From assembly GCF_016592555.1 (NCBI RefSeq), contig NZ_AP014546.1, positions 2,366,501-2,430,500 of the forward strand: 64,000 nt of DNA. The letters are read 5' to 3'. Below the pieces are notes generated by a model. It saw nothing but the letters and a program-made list of their open reading frames with translations. It made no database searches and was not told the DNA's origin. A program made the translations under genes and the position numbers. Below are positions 56,360-64,000 of this stretch, in pieces. The stretch comes from Neptunomonas japonica JAMM 1380 (GTDB lineage: Bacteria; Pseudomonadota; Gammaproteobacteria; Pseudomonadales; Balneatricaceae). Every line of letters begins with the position of its first letter. The first letter of the stretch is position 1.

Positions 56360-57025
56360 CTACCAACCCACCGTAAATGATAACAGCCGGCTAATATGGC
56401 ACAGGGGCCTTTGCGATTCCGCGTGCCATTCGTTGAAAGCCTCTTGTACAGCCAACAGATCTTTTTTACCCGTTGGCCTTTTATCGACAACCCCCTGCGC
56501 TTTTAACGCGGCAACCACGTCATCTGTTAGCACAAAGGTATCTTTACCTATCATGCGCAAAAAGTAAGCACCAGAGTTACCACCCAAATGAGAGCCGTTT
56601 TTCTTAAGCTCACTCCACAAACCAACAATGTCATCTTCAGGCCAATCGGCTATCCACTGAGCACAACTGCCGTGCTTTTCAGCTATTTCCAGCATCATTA
56701 CTGCATTCAACCTTGTCGCCTTTAACTTCCCCCAGTGCCTTATGATTTGATCGTTTTGCATTAGATTTTCTAATTGATCGTCATTCATTAAAGCAACTTT
56801 GTAAGGGCTAAAGCCATACAGCGCCTTCTCAAACGCGGGCCACTTACTATCCACTAAGGAATGCTTTAAACCGGCACGAAAGACACGCCTTGTTAATGTC
56901 GAGAAAATAAAATCATCATCAATGCTTGCTAATGCCGAATTTGACATAGGGCTTGGCAGTAGAGACTCCAAAGATTCTCCCTTGTGCTGCAACGCATGCT
57001 CATATAACCACTGAAATTTTTTCAC
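56360..57025 (-). CDS. DNA-3-methyladenine glycosylase I-like protein
   Basis: A 221-residue helix-hairpin-helix glycosylase related to Tag. The segment FIFSTLTRRVFRAGLKHSLVDSKWPAFEKALYGFSP corresponds to the N-terminal Tag core. RHWGKLKATRLNAVMMLEIAEKHGS and LGGNSGAYFLRMIGKDTFVLTDDVVAALKAQG correspond to the hairpin region. It is divergent enough from classical Tag (the zinc-snap Cys/His set is not evident) that the substrate may differ. The GTG start has a moderate AAGAG site. Confidence 0.8.
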   Translation of the reverse strand: MKKFQWLYEHALQHKGESLESLLPSPMSNSALASIDDDFIFSTLTRRVFRAGLKHSLVDSKWPAFEKALYGFSPYKVALMNDDQLENLMQNDQIIRHWGKLKATRLNAVMMLEIAEKHGSCAQWIADWPEDDIVGLWSELKKNGSHLGGNSGAYFLRMIGKDTFVLTDDVVAALKAQGVVDKRPTGKKDLLAVQEAFNEWHAESQRPLCHISRLLSFTVGW

Positions 57026-57182
57026 TCTTACTCTTCTTTAAAATTCTAACAACACTGAATTGACACGATAACGCAAACAGGTAAATTAAAGCATATCTCA
57101 GCTCCAATGCAGCAAGCACTATAGAGCTCGAAAAAAAAGAACAACTTTTCACACCTTTCTACTTTGATGCCGCCCTCTTCAT

Positions 57183-57290
57183 TTACCACCGCTCTTCTGG
57201 CTTGCTCACTTTGTCTTTATATATTGTTTGGGCTCTAAGCACATCTTTAATATCTAACTCGCCTACTGAATTACTTAACTTATAAATCAT
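57183..57290 (-). CDS. possible 35-residue peptide
   Basis: Between the glycosylase and the aminotransferase (57026-57435), a minus-strand frame encodes a peptide starting MIYKLSNSVGELDIKD and ending KDKVSKPEERW. AGGGATG lies about nine bases before the ATG. It could be a real small gene or a remnant of a longer one. The rest of this 410-nt stretch is A+T-rich and shows only the alaA leader with no clear hairpin. Confidence 0.22.
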   Translation of the reverse strand: MIYKLSNSVGELDIKDVLRAQTIYKDKVSKPEERW

Positions 57291-57435
57291 CGTAAAAACA
57301 TCCCTAATTAAACCCTAGCAAGCCGCTCAGCTGTTCTTTTCATATATAAAAAAGCGTATGATTATCAACCTTTTTATAATTTAAAATTCGCTTATCGGTA
57401 CAAAAACAGACACGATAAGCTACGGGATTGTTAAC

Positions 57436-58650
57436 ATGCCAGTTATCAGAAAATCGAACAAGCTGATTAACGTTTGCTACGATATCCGAGGGCCAGTGCT
57501 CCAGGAAGCAAAACGTTTAGAGGAAGAAGGCAACCGCATCTTCAAACTCAATATCGGCAACCCTGCACCATGGGGTTTTGAGGCACCTGAAGAAATTGTT
57601 CAGGATGTAATCCGCAATTTACCTGCATCTCAAGGGTATTGTGACTCAAAAGGTTTGTTCGCCGCCCGTAAAGCCATCATGCAAGAATGTCAAAGACAGC
57701 AGATCACCAACGTGACTGTTGAGGATATTTATATAGGTAATGGTGTTTCTGAGCTCATTGTCATGTCAATGCAAGGCTTACTGAATGATACTGACGAAAT
57801 GCTCATCCCATCACCAGACTACCCTCTATGGACAGCGGCTGTGAGTCTTGCTGGTGGGAACCCAGTACATTACATCTGTGATGAGGAATCTGGATGGATT
57901 CCTGATATTGATGACATGCGCAGCAAAATCACAAAAAACACCCGCGGGATAGTCGTTATAAACCCCAACAACCCGACCGGTGCTGTTTACCCAAAAGCCG
58001 TGTTAATGCAGATTATGGAGCTCGCTAGAGAACATAATCTAATTATTTTTGCCGACGAAATTTATGACAAGATCATCTATGACGAAGCTAAACACGTTTC
58101 TCTTGCATCACTCGCTGACGACATTCTTTGCCTAACATTTAATGGCCTATCCAAAACATACAGAGCTGCTGGTTTTCGCTCTGGCTGGGTAATTGTTAGC
58201 GGACCAAAGCATCGCGCACGCGACTATATTGAAGGGCTAGACATGCTCAGCAATATGCGCCTATGTGCAAATGTCCCCTCTCAACACGCAATACAGACCG
58301 CGCTTGGTGGATACCAAAGTATTAATGAGCTGATCGTACCTGAAGGCCGCCTTTATGAGCAGCGCGACCTTGCATGGAAAATGCTTAATGATATACCGGG
58401 GGTTTCTTGTGTAAAACCCAAGGGCGCCCTCTACCTATTCGCAAAACTGGACCCTAATGTGTATCTTATCAAAAACGATGAGAAAATGGCCTTAGATCTA
58501 CTACAGCAACAAAAGGTTCTTATTGTGCAAGGTAGCGGGTTTAACATGCCAGACACACAACACTTTAGAATTGTATTTTTACCTCGCATAGACGAGCTAG
58601 AAGATGCCATAACGCGTATTGGCACCTTTCTTAAAACTTACGAGCAATAA
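57436..58650 (+). CDS. alaA: alanine-type aminotransferase, AlaA-like
   Basis: A 404-residue class I PLP aminotransferase. The PLP-binding Lys lies in NGLSKTYRAAGFRSGW, with the Asn/Asp pocket in VINPNNPTGAVY and FADEIYDKIIYD. The N-terminus RKSNKLINVCYDIRGPVLQEAKRLEEEGNRIFKLNIGNPAPWGF closely follows E. coli AlaA, which makes alanine from pyruvate and glutamate. A weak GGGA site precedes the ATG. A terminator follows immediately. Confidence 0.93.
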   Translation: MPVIRKSNKLINVCYDIRGPVLQEAKRLEEEGNRIFKLNIGNPAPWGFEAPEEIVQDVIRNLPASQGYCDSKGLFAARKAIMQECQRQQITNVTVEDIYIGNGVSELIVMSMQGLLNDTDEMLIPSPDYPLWTAAVSLAGGNPVHYICDEESGWIPDIDDMRSKITKNTRGIVVINPNNPTGAVYPKAVLMQIMELAREHNLIIFADEIYDKIIYDEAKHVSLASLADDILCLTFNGLSKTYRAAGFRSGWVIVSGPKHRARDYIEGLDMLSNMRLCANVPSQHAIQTALGGYQSINELIVPEGRLYEQRDLAWKMLNDIPGVSCVKPKGALYLFAKLDPNVYLIKNDEKMALDLLQQQKVLIVQGSGFNMPDTQHFRIVFLPRIDELEDAITRIGTFLKTYEQ

Positions 58651-58657
58651 ACATAAT

Positions 58658-58684
58658 AAAAGCGGCGCAAGAGCCGCTTTTTTT
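58658..58684 (+). terminator. intrinsic terminator after alaA
   Basis: Stem AAGCGGC / GCCGCTT with a 6-nt loop, followed by a run of T's. Confidence 0.9.
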
Positions 58685-58792
58685 ATAAACTGCGGTTGTG
58701 TAGCGCACAAACTCACGCTAATGTTTGTCATAAATTCGTCATCAAAGTGACATAACATTCTTTTCTGTTAATAACATTTTCTAGGTGTAGCA

Positions 58793-59161
58793 ATGTTTAT
58801 CAAGATTAAGAAAAATTGCGGTATTTTCATGGAACACAATGGTTTAGAAAAACAGCATTGGGTTCCTGTAACGTCAAACTTCCTGATTAACCTTGACCAT
58901 GTTGCTGAGGTTTCTTTTTATACCATTAAAGAAAAAAGAACTCGTTACGACCTCGAAAACCATCAGTTCGATGTACAACCTCATACACGCGTCCTTCATC
59001 TACACATGGCTTACACCTACTCAACGATGAAAGAAAACATCAAGGGCAATAAAGGCAGCCTAGTTGAGAGAAGCTACTACAAACTCTATTTCTTACCAGA
59101 AGAGATGGGACAATATGATGAATTGCGTAGCAAAATCGAAGAGCATGTTTTAAACCTATAA
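58793..59161 (+). CDS. hypothetical protein, 122 residues
   Basis: A soluble protein that I cannot assign. It begins MFIKIKKNCGIFMEHNGLEKQHWVPVTSNFLINLDHVAEVSFY and ends RSYYKLYFLPEEMGQYDELRSKIEEHVLNL, mixing beta-strand-like segments with a C-terminal helix. It has its own apparent transcription unit: a terminator before it (after alaA) and one after it. This isolation supports a real gene. A cell-envelope or regulatory role cannot be inferred. Confidence 0.72.
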   Translation: MFIKIKKNCGIFMEHNGLEKQHWVPVTSNFLINLDHVAEVSFYTIKEKRTRYDLENHQFDVQPHTRVLHLHMAYTYSTMKENIKGNKGSLVERSYYKLYFLPEEMGQYDELRSKIEEHVLNL

Positions 59162-59180
59162 CTTTCTAATATCTTTTTTA

Positions 59181-59207
59181 AAAGGCTGCTGAAATGCAGC
59201 CTTTTTT
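59181..59207 (+). terminator. intrinsic terminator after the 122-residue protein gene
   Basis: Stem AAAGGCTGC / GCAGCCTTT with a 6-nt loop, followed by T's. The adjoining frame at 59194 that extends the HDOD gene upstream runs through this hairpin, which argues against that longer start. Confidence 0.9.
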
Positions 59208-59283
59208 ATTTGCTAATTCTGCAACCTACTCTACGCTAAATATTAGGAATATTTATCACCGATACGGAATAGCAGGAGAAGCC

Positions 59284-60111
59284 ATGGAAATTAAAGATCT
59301 TCTTAATCAGACCAACAAGTTACCCAACGTACCAGAAGTCGTCAGACAGCTAATACAGGCACTCAATGACCCAAATGCCAACTACTCTGAAATCTCCCAA
59401 AAAGTCAGCGAAGATCAAACCCTCTCGCTAAAAATCTTGCGCTTAGTAAACTCTGCACATTTTGGCTTATCACGTAAGGTCTCTTCTATAGATGAGGCAA
59501 CCGTAATGCTCGGTATGGGCCGTCTGAAAACATTAGTAATTGCTTCTGGTTTTTCAAACTCTGTTGCTGAAGTAGAAGGGTTAGACATTAAAAAGTTTTG
59601 GTCTGAATCATTTCGCGTTGCCACACTTGCAAAATGGTTTGCTGCAAAAACAGACAACGTAGATCCTGACATCGCTTTTACAACAGGTATCATTCATAAC
59701 ATCGGGCGCTTATTACTTCATTTGGCCCAACCAAACCGCGCTAAAGCAATACAAACGCTCATTGAAGAATCAAACGTAAGTCGCAGCGCTGCTGAAATTG
59801 AACGCCTTGGCTTTACTACTCAAGAAGCGGGTAAAGCGTTACTAGATATGTGGAGCTTTCCTGCAGACTTGGGGGTTGCAGTTGCACAGCACAAAAACCC
59901 TACCGCACACGAGAGTCCATCGCCTCTTGCCGCCGTATTAAATTTAGCGTGTTATATCAACGCTTCTGTTCAAGAAGCGCGTGACGAAGAAAGTGTTAAA
60001 GAGTCATATCCGACAGATGTAGCCACATTGGCCGGCGTCTCACCTGATACCATCAATCAGCTCGCCGAAGCACTGACATTAGAATCGGGATTAGACGGCC
60101 TCGCTGACTAA
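59284..60111 (+). CDS. HDOD-domain protein
   Basis: A 275-residue protein that is mostly an HDOD domain, often linked to signalling and regulation in bacteria with many two-component systems. Typical blocks are LPNVPEVVRQLIQALNDPNANYSEISQKVSEDQTLSLKILRLVNSAHFG, IDEATVMLGMGRLKTLVIAS, TGIIHNIGRLLLHLAQP and DLGVAVAQHKNP. The ATG at 59284 has AGGAG six bases upstream; the frame from 59194 crosses a terminator and is rejected. No output domain is fused. Confidence 0.92.
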   Translation: MEIKDLLNQTNKLPNVPEVVRQLIQALNDPNANYSEISQKVSEDQTLSLKILRLVNSAHFGLSRKVSSIDEATVMLGMGRLKTLVIASGFSNSVAEVEGLDIKKFWSESFRVATLAKWFAAKTDNVDPDIAFTTGIIHNIGRLLLHLAQPNRAKAIQTLIEESNVSRSAAEIERLGFTTQEAGKALLDMWSFPADLGVAVAQHKNPTAHESPSPLAAVLNLACYINASVQEARDEESVKESYPTDVATLAGVSPDTINQLAEALTLESGLDGLAD

Positions 60112-60156
60112 TTGGCAAACCTTCGATGGGGATAGGTCGCTATCCCCTCGTTCTTT

Positions 60157-60648
60157 CTACGAGCTCTTTTGACAAGCAGCAAGGCACGTAAATAGATCAT
60201 TAACATCATCCATAGCACGATGCTTTCTCACTTGAGCGCTTGCAATCAAGCGATATTGAATTAACTGCCCTCCCTCTAAGACGCTATCAATACCTTGCAT
60301 TTTGAAAGTCGGTTTCATCATGGCCGATTCAAACAAGCGGCGCATCCAAAAGAAATCGAAATCTAACGCATCACTCGTAACCATCTTGCCATCCAGCATT
60401 TGATTAAGTCGCTCACAAGCTTCATTAACCGATATCCCTTTATGTAATAGCTCATCCATTGTTATGCCATGGATATCTGCTGCTGACAGATCCCACTGCG
60501 TCCAGTTATAGCCGGTATCTGGATTAATCAAAAACAGGTCACTTGCACCGGTTAGCCCGCATTTCCATGCAACTTCAATTGGATAAGAGAGAGGGCCTAA
60601 TCCACTAGCTTCAATATCAATACAGATGACTGGCACTTTAATCGCCAT
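60157..60648 (-). CDS. DnaQ-like 3'-5' exonuclease
   Basis: About 163 residues of the DEDDh exonuclease family. ExoI is ICIDIEASGLG, ExoII is ALDFDFFWMRRLFE and ExoIII is KHRAMDDVNDLFTC. It is smaller than DnaQ and resembles stand-alone RNase T- or oligoribonuclease-like nucleases; substrate unknown. The start at 60648 (MAIKVPVICID) is preceded by a weak GGTG site; the frame to 60672 lies inside the upstream methyltransferase gene. The two genes overlap by 11 nt. Confidence 0.85.
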   Translation of the reverse strand: MAIKVPVICIDIEASGLGPLSYPIEVAWKCGLTGASDLFLINPDTGYNWTQWDLSAADIHGITMDELLHKGISVNEACERLNQMLDGKMVTSDALDFDFFWMRRLFESAMMKPTFKMQGIDSVLEGGQLIQYRLIASAQVRKHRAMDDVNDLFTCLAACQKSS

Positions 60649-61543
60649 GCTGAAACACCATTGCTTTGACACCGCGTTCAGACTCGATATCAGGAAAATC
60701 TTGCTGCGATGCTAATAATTCAACAAAAGCAAACTCAGGACACTCTTGAGCCATTAGCTCTCTAACAAAACACTGATTGTGAGCCGGATCATTATGACAA
60801 GCTAACACCTTCGAATGAGATGACGCTAATTCTGGCAAGCGCCTCAAAACTTTTCGATAATCATTTTCAGCAACAAAACTGCCCGGCTGAAAACTCGGCG
60901 GGTCGATAATAATCAGGTCGTAAGGCCCTGGGCGTCTAATTCGTCCCCAAGACTTCAGCATATCGTAAGGCATGAATTTAACCGACGACAAATCATGTTC
61001 ATTAAGCTGATGATTAGCTCGCCCGATACTCAAACCGCGCTTACTCATATCCACGTTAACCACTTGGCTCGCCCCACCTTCAATCGCTGCAACTGAAAAC
61101 GCACAGGTAAACGAAAAGAGGTTCAGTACATTCATCCCATTGGCATGCTCACGTACCCAATCACGCCCATTGCGCATATCAAGAAATAAACCGCTATTTT
61201 GAAACTGGGTCGGCCTGATTTCATATTTTAAGCCCGACTCTTGCGCCACCAGCATATCGGCTACATCACCATATATAACCTCATGCTCAGTATCTCGCCC
61301 ACGGCCACGCTGCTGTACTAGCAAAGCAGTAACCAATGGTTCGCTCTTGAAATATGCTTTTAACGCATCCAATAGTGGTGAAGGAACATCAGCATACAAA
61401 CGAATGATAACAACTGGAGCAAACCAATCGACAACAACTGCTTCATACCCAGGAAAACATCCGCCGCGACCGTGCAATAAACGACGACACTCTTTCCCGG
61501 CAACCACTAACTGCTCATGCATCCAACTATAAATATCAGCCAC
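60638..61543 (-). CDS. RlmI/RlmK-like 23S rRNA-type methyltransferase
   Basis: A 301-residue class I methyltransferase with the Methyltrans_SAM signature. SAM motif I is LNLFSFTCAFSVAAIEGGASQVVNVDMSKRGLSIGRAN and the catalytic motif is LIIIDPPSFQ. It closely resembles RlmI/RlmK enzymes that methylate 23S rRNA, but lacks an N-terminal PUA domain; the target is uncertain. The GTG start has AAGGAGG five bases ahead. It is coupled to the exonuclease gene. Confidence 0.88.
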   Translation of the reverse strand: MADIYSWMHEQLVVAGKECRRLLHGRGGCFPGYEAVVVDWFAPVVIIRLYADVPSPLLDALKAYFKSEPLVTALLVQQRGRGRDTEHEVIYGDVADMLVAQESGLKYEIRPTQFQNSGLFLDMRNGRDWVREHANGMNVLNLFSFTCAFSVAAIEGGASQVVNVDMSKRGLSIGRANHQLNEHDLSSVKFMPYDMLKSWGRIRRPGPYDLIIIDPPSFQPGSFVAENDYRKVLRRLPELASSHSKVLACHNDPAHNQCFVRELMAQECPEFAFVELLASQQDFPDIESERGVKAMVFQHGD

Positions 61544-61689
61544 TTAACCTCCTTAGTTAATCTTCAAGATTATAAATCCTTAACAACAAGCCGACCAGAA
61601 AATATACGAGTTGTCATAACAAAGGGGTTGAAACTTTTATGAAAAGCCTATATCTAAGCGATATATAATTTTTTGGGAAAATATAAATC

Positions 61690-62574
61690 ATGCGAATCAT
61701 TCTCTTTCTTCTGACCAACCTAGCTGTCATCTTGGTCGCAAGTGTGACACTCAACTTGCTGGGCGTGGAACACTACCTGTCAGGCACTGGGCTAAATCTT
61801 ACATCGCTACTGATTTTCTGTGCTGTCTTTGGTTTTATCGGCTCATTTTTCTCCCTTTTCATCTCAAAGTGGATGGCAAAAAGATCGACTGGCACTCAAA
61901 TCATTGAACAACCAAGAACCCAAGAAGAAAAGTGGCTTGTAGATACAGTAGCCGAACTTGCTCAAAAAGCCGGAATTGGTATGCCTGAAGTAGGGATATT
62001 TCATTCTGACCAAGCAAACGCCTTTGCCACTGGCTGGAATAAAAATAATGCACTCGTCGCAGTGAGCAGCGGCTTATTGCAGCGCTTTCGCCCAGAAGAA
62101 GCACGTGCAGTCATGGCACACGAAATTGGTCATGTAGCCAATGGAGACATGGTTACGCTGACGCTGATCCAAGGTATTGTGAACACTTTCGTTATGTTTT
62201 TTGCACGTATTGTTGGCTACTTCGTTGATTCCATGCTGCGCAGAGGCAGTGATTCTAGCGGAGTAGGTATCGGGTTTTATATCGCAACGTTTGTCGCTGA
62301 GATCATTTTTGGGATTGCAGCCTCTGTTATCGTTGCCTGGTTTTCACGTCGCCGTGAGTTTAGAGCAGATGAAGCTGGCGCGCAGTTTGGCAGCACCGCA
62401 GGAATGATTGGCGCTCTACAACGCCTTAAAGTTGAATCAGGCATGGCAGATCAACTACCTAGCCAGATGACAGCGTTTGGTATTAGCAGCCACACTAAAA
62501 TGGGCTTTATGGCATTAATGTCGAGCCACCCACCGCTAGATGACCGTATTGCTGCGTTACAAAATCGCAACTAA
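61690..62574 (+). CDS. htpX: membrane protease HtpX
   Basis: Inner-membrane M48 zinc metalloprotease involved in membrane-protein quality control. Two N-terminal helices precede the motif [13 protein letters not shown] with HEIGH; a later helix pair and the second metal ligand region [14 protein letters not shown] follow. The C-terminal [11 protein letters not shown] is family typical. The 294 residues match E. coli HtpX. A leader of about 140 nt separates it from the divergent methyltransferase gene. Confidence 0.96.
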   Translation: MRIILFLLTNLAVILVASVTLNLLGVEHYLSGTGLNLTSLLIFCAVFGFIGSFFSLFISKWMAKRSTGTQIIEQPRTQEEKWLVDTVAELAQKAGIGMPEVGIFHSDQANAFATGWNKNNALVAVSSGLLQRFRPEEARAVMAHEIGHVANGDMVTLTLIQGIVNTFVMFFARIVGYFVDSMLRRGSDSSGVGIGFYIATFVAEIIFGIAASVIVAWFSRRREFRADEAGAQFGSTAGMIGALQRLKVESGMADQLPSQMTAFGISSHTKMGFMALMSSHPPLDDRIAALQNRN

Positions 62575-62589
62575 CACCTCGCTAGTAAT

Positions 62590-62629
62590 AAAAAAGAGGC
62601 TAATGAGTAATCATTGGCCTCTTTTTTTG
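62590..62629. terminator. terminator between htpX and gorA
   Basis: A long stem (AAAAAGAGGCTAATGA paired with TCATTGGCCTCTTTTT, one G-T wobble) around a GTAA loop, with T- and A-runs on the two sides, fitting both converging genes. Confidence 0.92.
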
Positions 62630-62659
62630 TTTATCAAAAAAGCTTTATTGGGTAGCTTT

Positions 62660-64000
62660 TTAATCAGCTTTTACAGGCTCTCGCATAGTAACGAACTCTT
62701 CAGCCGCTGTTGGATGAATACCAATGGTGCTATCAAATACCGCTTTAGTAGCACCTGCTTTAAGCGCAACCGCCAGCCCTTGAATAATTTCCCCTGCATC
62801 AGGCCCCACCATATGAACACCCAGCACTTTATCGGTACTTTTCTCAACAATCATTTTCATCAAGGTACGCTCTTCGCTACCCGACATCGTATGCTTCATC
62901 GCACGAAACTCACTACGATATACATCAATATCTTTACCTTGGTTACGCGCTTGCTCTTCTGACAAACCAACGGTACCAATATTAGGCTGACAAAAAACAG
63001 CTGTTGGGATCAAGTCATAATCAACAGCAGGGTTACCCTCCTGATAAAGATGTCGAACCAATGCCATGCCTTCTGCAAGGGCTACAGGCGTCAACTGAAC
63101 ACGATCAATGACGTCACCAATCGCATACACCGAAGGCACATTGGTTTGAAAGCTCTCATTCACGATGATAGCGCCATTCTTCTGCTGCTCTATACCCAAT
63201 GCTTCAAGTCCGAGGTTATCAACCTTAGGAACACGCCCAGTGGCATACAGCACGCAATCCGTTTCGTGAGTGGTGCCGTCCGTTAGTTTGAGCAATAAAC
63301 TGCCATCTGCCTGCTTCTCTATCGATTCAATATTGTTATTAAACTTAAGATCTACATGCTTCTTGCTTACTTCTTGAGCAACAAACTCACGCAAGTCTCT
63401 ATCAAAACCTCTAAGAAAAAGGTCGCCGCGGTAGATCAAACTGGTTTCAGAACCCAAACCAGCAAAGATCCCTGCGAACTCAACAGCAATGTACCCCCCA
63501 CCAACAACTACAGCGCGCTTAGGGAAGGCCTCTAAGAAAAACACTTCATTTGAGCTAATAATGTGCTCTTTACCCTTAATATCCGGCACAAATGGCCAGC
63601 CACCGGTTGCAACAATTATCCGTTCTGCTGTGTACTGCTTACCATTAACAGCAACGGTATGCTCATCCACCAGCGTGCCACGCCCTTCAAGCAACTCACA
63701 GCCCGAGTTAACCAACAGGTTACGATAAATACCATTTAAGCGGCTAATCTCATCATTCTTACGATCTCTCAGGGTCGGCCAATCAAAACTACGAGCCCCA
63801 ACATTCCAGCCAAAGCCTGTTGCTTCATTAAATTCTTCTTTGTAATGAGAAGCATAAACAAATAATTTTTTAGGTACGCAACCAACATTAACGCAAGTTC
63901 CGCCCAAATAACGGTCTTCGGTTACTGCTACTTTCACGCCCATAGACGCCGCCATTCGCGCTGCTCTTACACCACCCGAACCAGCCCCAATTACAAACAG
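62660..64000 (-). CDS. gorA: glutathione-disulfide reductase, partial (N-terminus outside window)
   Basis: Flavoprotein that regenerates reduced glutathione with NADPH. The frame is open to the window edge, so the start lies beyond 64000. FAD binding is visible in [19 protein letters not shown]. The redox-active disulfide is [14 protein letters not shown]. The NADPH motif is [28 protein letters not shown] and the dimer-interface His-Glu is in [11 protein letters not shown]. About 446 residues are present. The family is normally about 450-460 residues, so only the first few are missing. Confidence 0.95.
   Translation of the reverse strand: MFVIGAGSGGVRAARMAASMGVKVAVTEDRYLGGTCVNVGCVPKKLFVYASHYKEEFNEATGFGWNVGARSFDWPTLRDRKNDEISRLNGIYRNLLVNSGCELLEGRGTLVDEHTVAVNGKQYTAERIIVATGGWPFVPDIKGKEHIISSNEVFFLEAFPKRAVVVGGGYIAVEFAGIFAGLGSETSLIYRGDLFLRGFDRDLREFVAQEVSKKHVDLKFNNNIESIEKQADGSLLLKLTDGTTHETDCVLYATGRVPKVDNLGLEALGIEQQKNGAIIVNESFQTNVPSVYAIGDVIDRVQLTPVALAEGMALVRHLYQEGNPAVDYDLIPTAVFCQPNIGTVGLSEEQARNQGKDIDVYRSEFRAMKHTMSGSEERTLMKMIVEKSTDKVLGVHMVGPDAGEIIQGLAVALKAGATKAVFDSTIGIHPTAAEEFVTMREPVKAD

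Noticed and set aside
59194..59283. N-terminal extension of the HDOD protein
   Set aside because: It runs through a strong terminator hairpin, and an AGGAG site supports the ATG at 59284.
62540..62962. A 140-residue plus-strand frame after htpX
   Set aside because: It overlaps the htpX end, spans the shared terminator and lies antisense to gorA.
1..64000. Insertion sequences, prophage, integron, CRISPR array or rRNA
   Set aside because: I found no transposase or integrase motifs, no regularly spaced repeats and no rRNA sequence in the window.

Overview
This 64 kb window is a contiguous piece of a gammaproteobacterial chromosome. Several gene orders resemble Pseudomonas and its marine relatives: psrA-nagZ, mltD-gloB-methyltransferase-rnhA-dnaQ, pepN-DUF2797-yeaC, and etfBA facing the ETF:quinone oxidoreductase gene. 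The moderate-to-low G+C, the NhaB sodium/proton antiporter and the c-di-GMP proteins suggest a marine Oceanospirillales-type bacterium; this is inference from gene content, not a phylogenetic placement. I see no rRNA, insertion sequence, integrase, prophage or CRISPR array.

Layout. 1-4.8 kb: a minus-strand run of mscS-like (cut by the window edge), nagZ, an L,D-transpeptidase, psrA and sohB, then an SCP2-domain gene and nudC. 5-11.3 kb: nhaB, dnaQ, rnhA, a yafS-like methyltransferase, gloB, mltD and a small membrane protein. 11.4-16.9 kb: the yejABEF peptide importer, coupled by very short gaps and overlaps. 16.9-22.6 kb: a TRIC-type channel gene, ruvC, yebC, aspS, a HIT protein and a COG3146 acyltransferase.

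22.7-38.2 kb is the most unusual part: a minus-strand island that looks like one system. In transcription order it encodes a GAF-like cytoplasmic protein, a membrane-anchored HlyD-type protein (possibly one split or frameshifted gene), a PqqD-like/S2P metalloprotease/HlyD fusion, a periplasmic adaptor with a SPOR-like tail, a protein of about 1,730 residues (LEPR motif, DUF4347, beta-helix, repeats, cadherin-like domain, C-terminal hydrophobic anchor), a hybrid histidine kinase with two Hpt domains starting 1 nt after it, and a receiver-GGDEF-EAL regulator. No ABC ATPase and no TolC-like porin is present. I propose that the island makes, processes and exports or anchors the giant protein and couples this to c-di-GMP signalling.

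38.3-43.7 kb: a flavin reductase, a small conserved-looking acidic protein, etfBA (followed by three consecutive hairpins), the ETF dehydrogenase and an alkyltransferase-like repair protein. 43.8-55 kb: a diguanylate cyclase, hemerythrin, a HAD phosphatase, an AlbA_2 protein, pepN, DUF2797, yeaC, a rhomboid protease, a metallophosphoesterase, nadK and a PLP-dependent deaminase-like enzyme. 55.2-55.5 kb: tRNA-Val and tRNA-Asp behind one strong promoter. 55.8-64 kb: syd, a Tag-like glycosylase, an alaA-like aminotransferase, an unknown 122-residue protein, an HDOD protein, a DnaQ-like exonuclease, an RlmI/K-like methyltransferase, htpX and gorA (cut by the right edge).

Many genes begin at GTG or TTG. 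Where the longest reading frame lacked a ribosome binding site and an internal codon had one, I used the internal start and say so.
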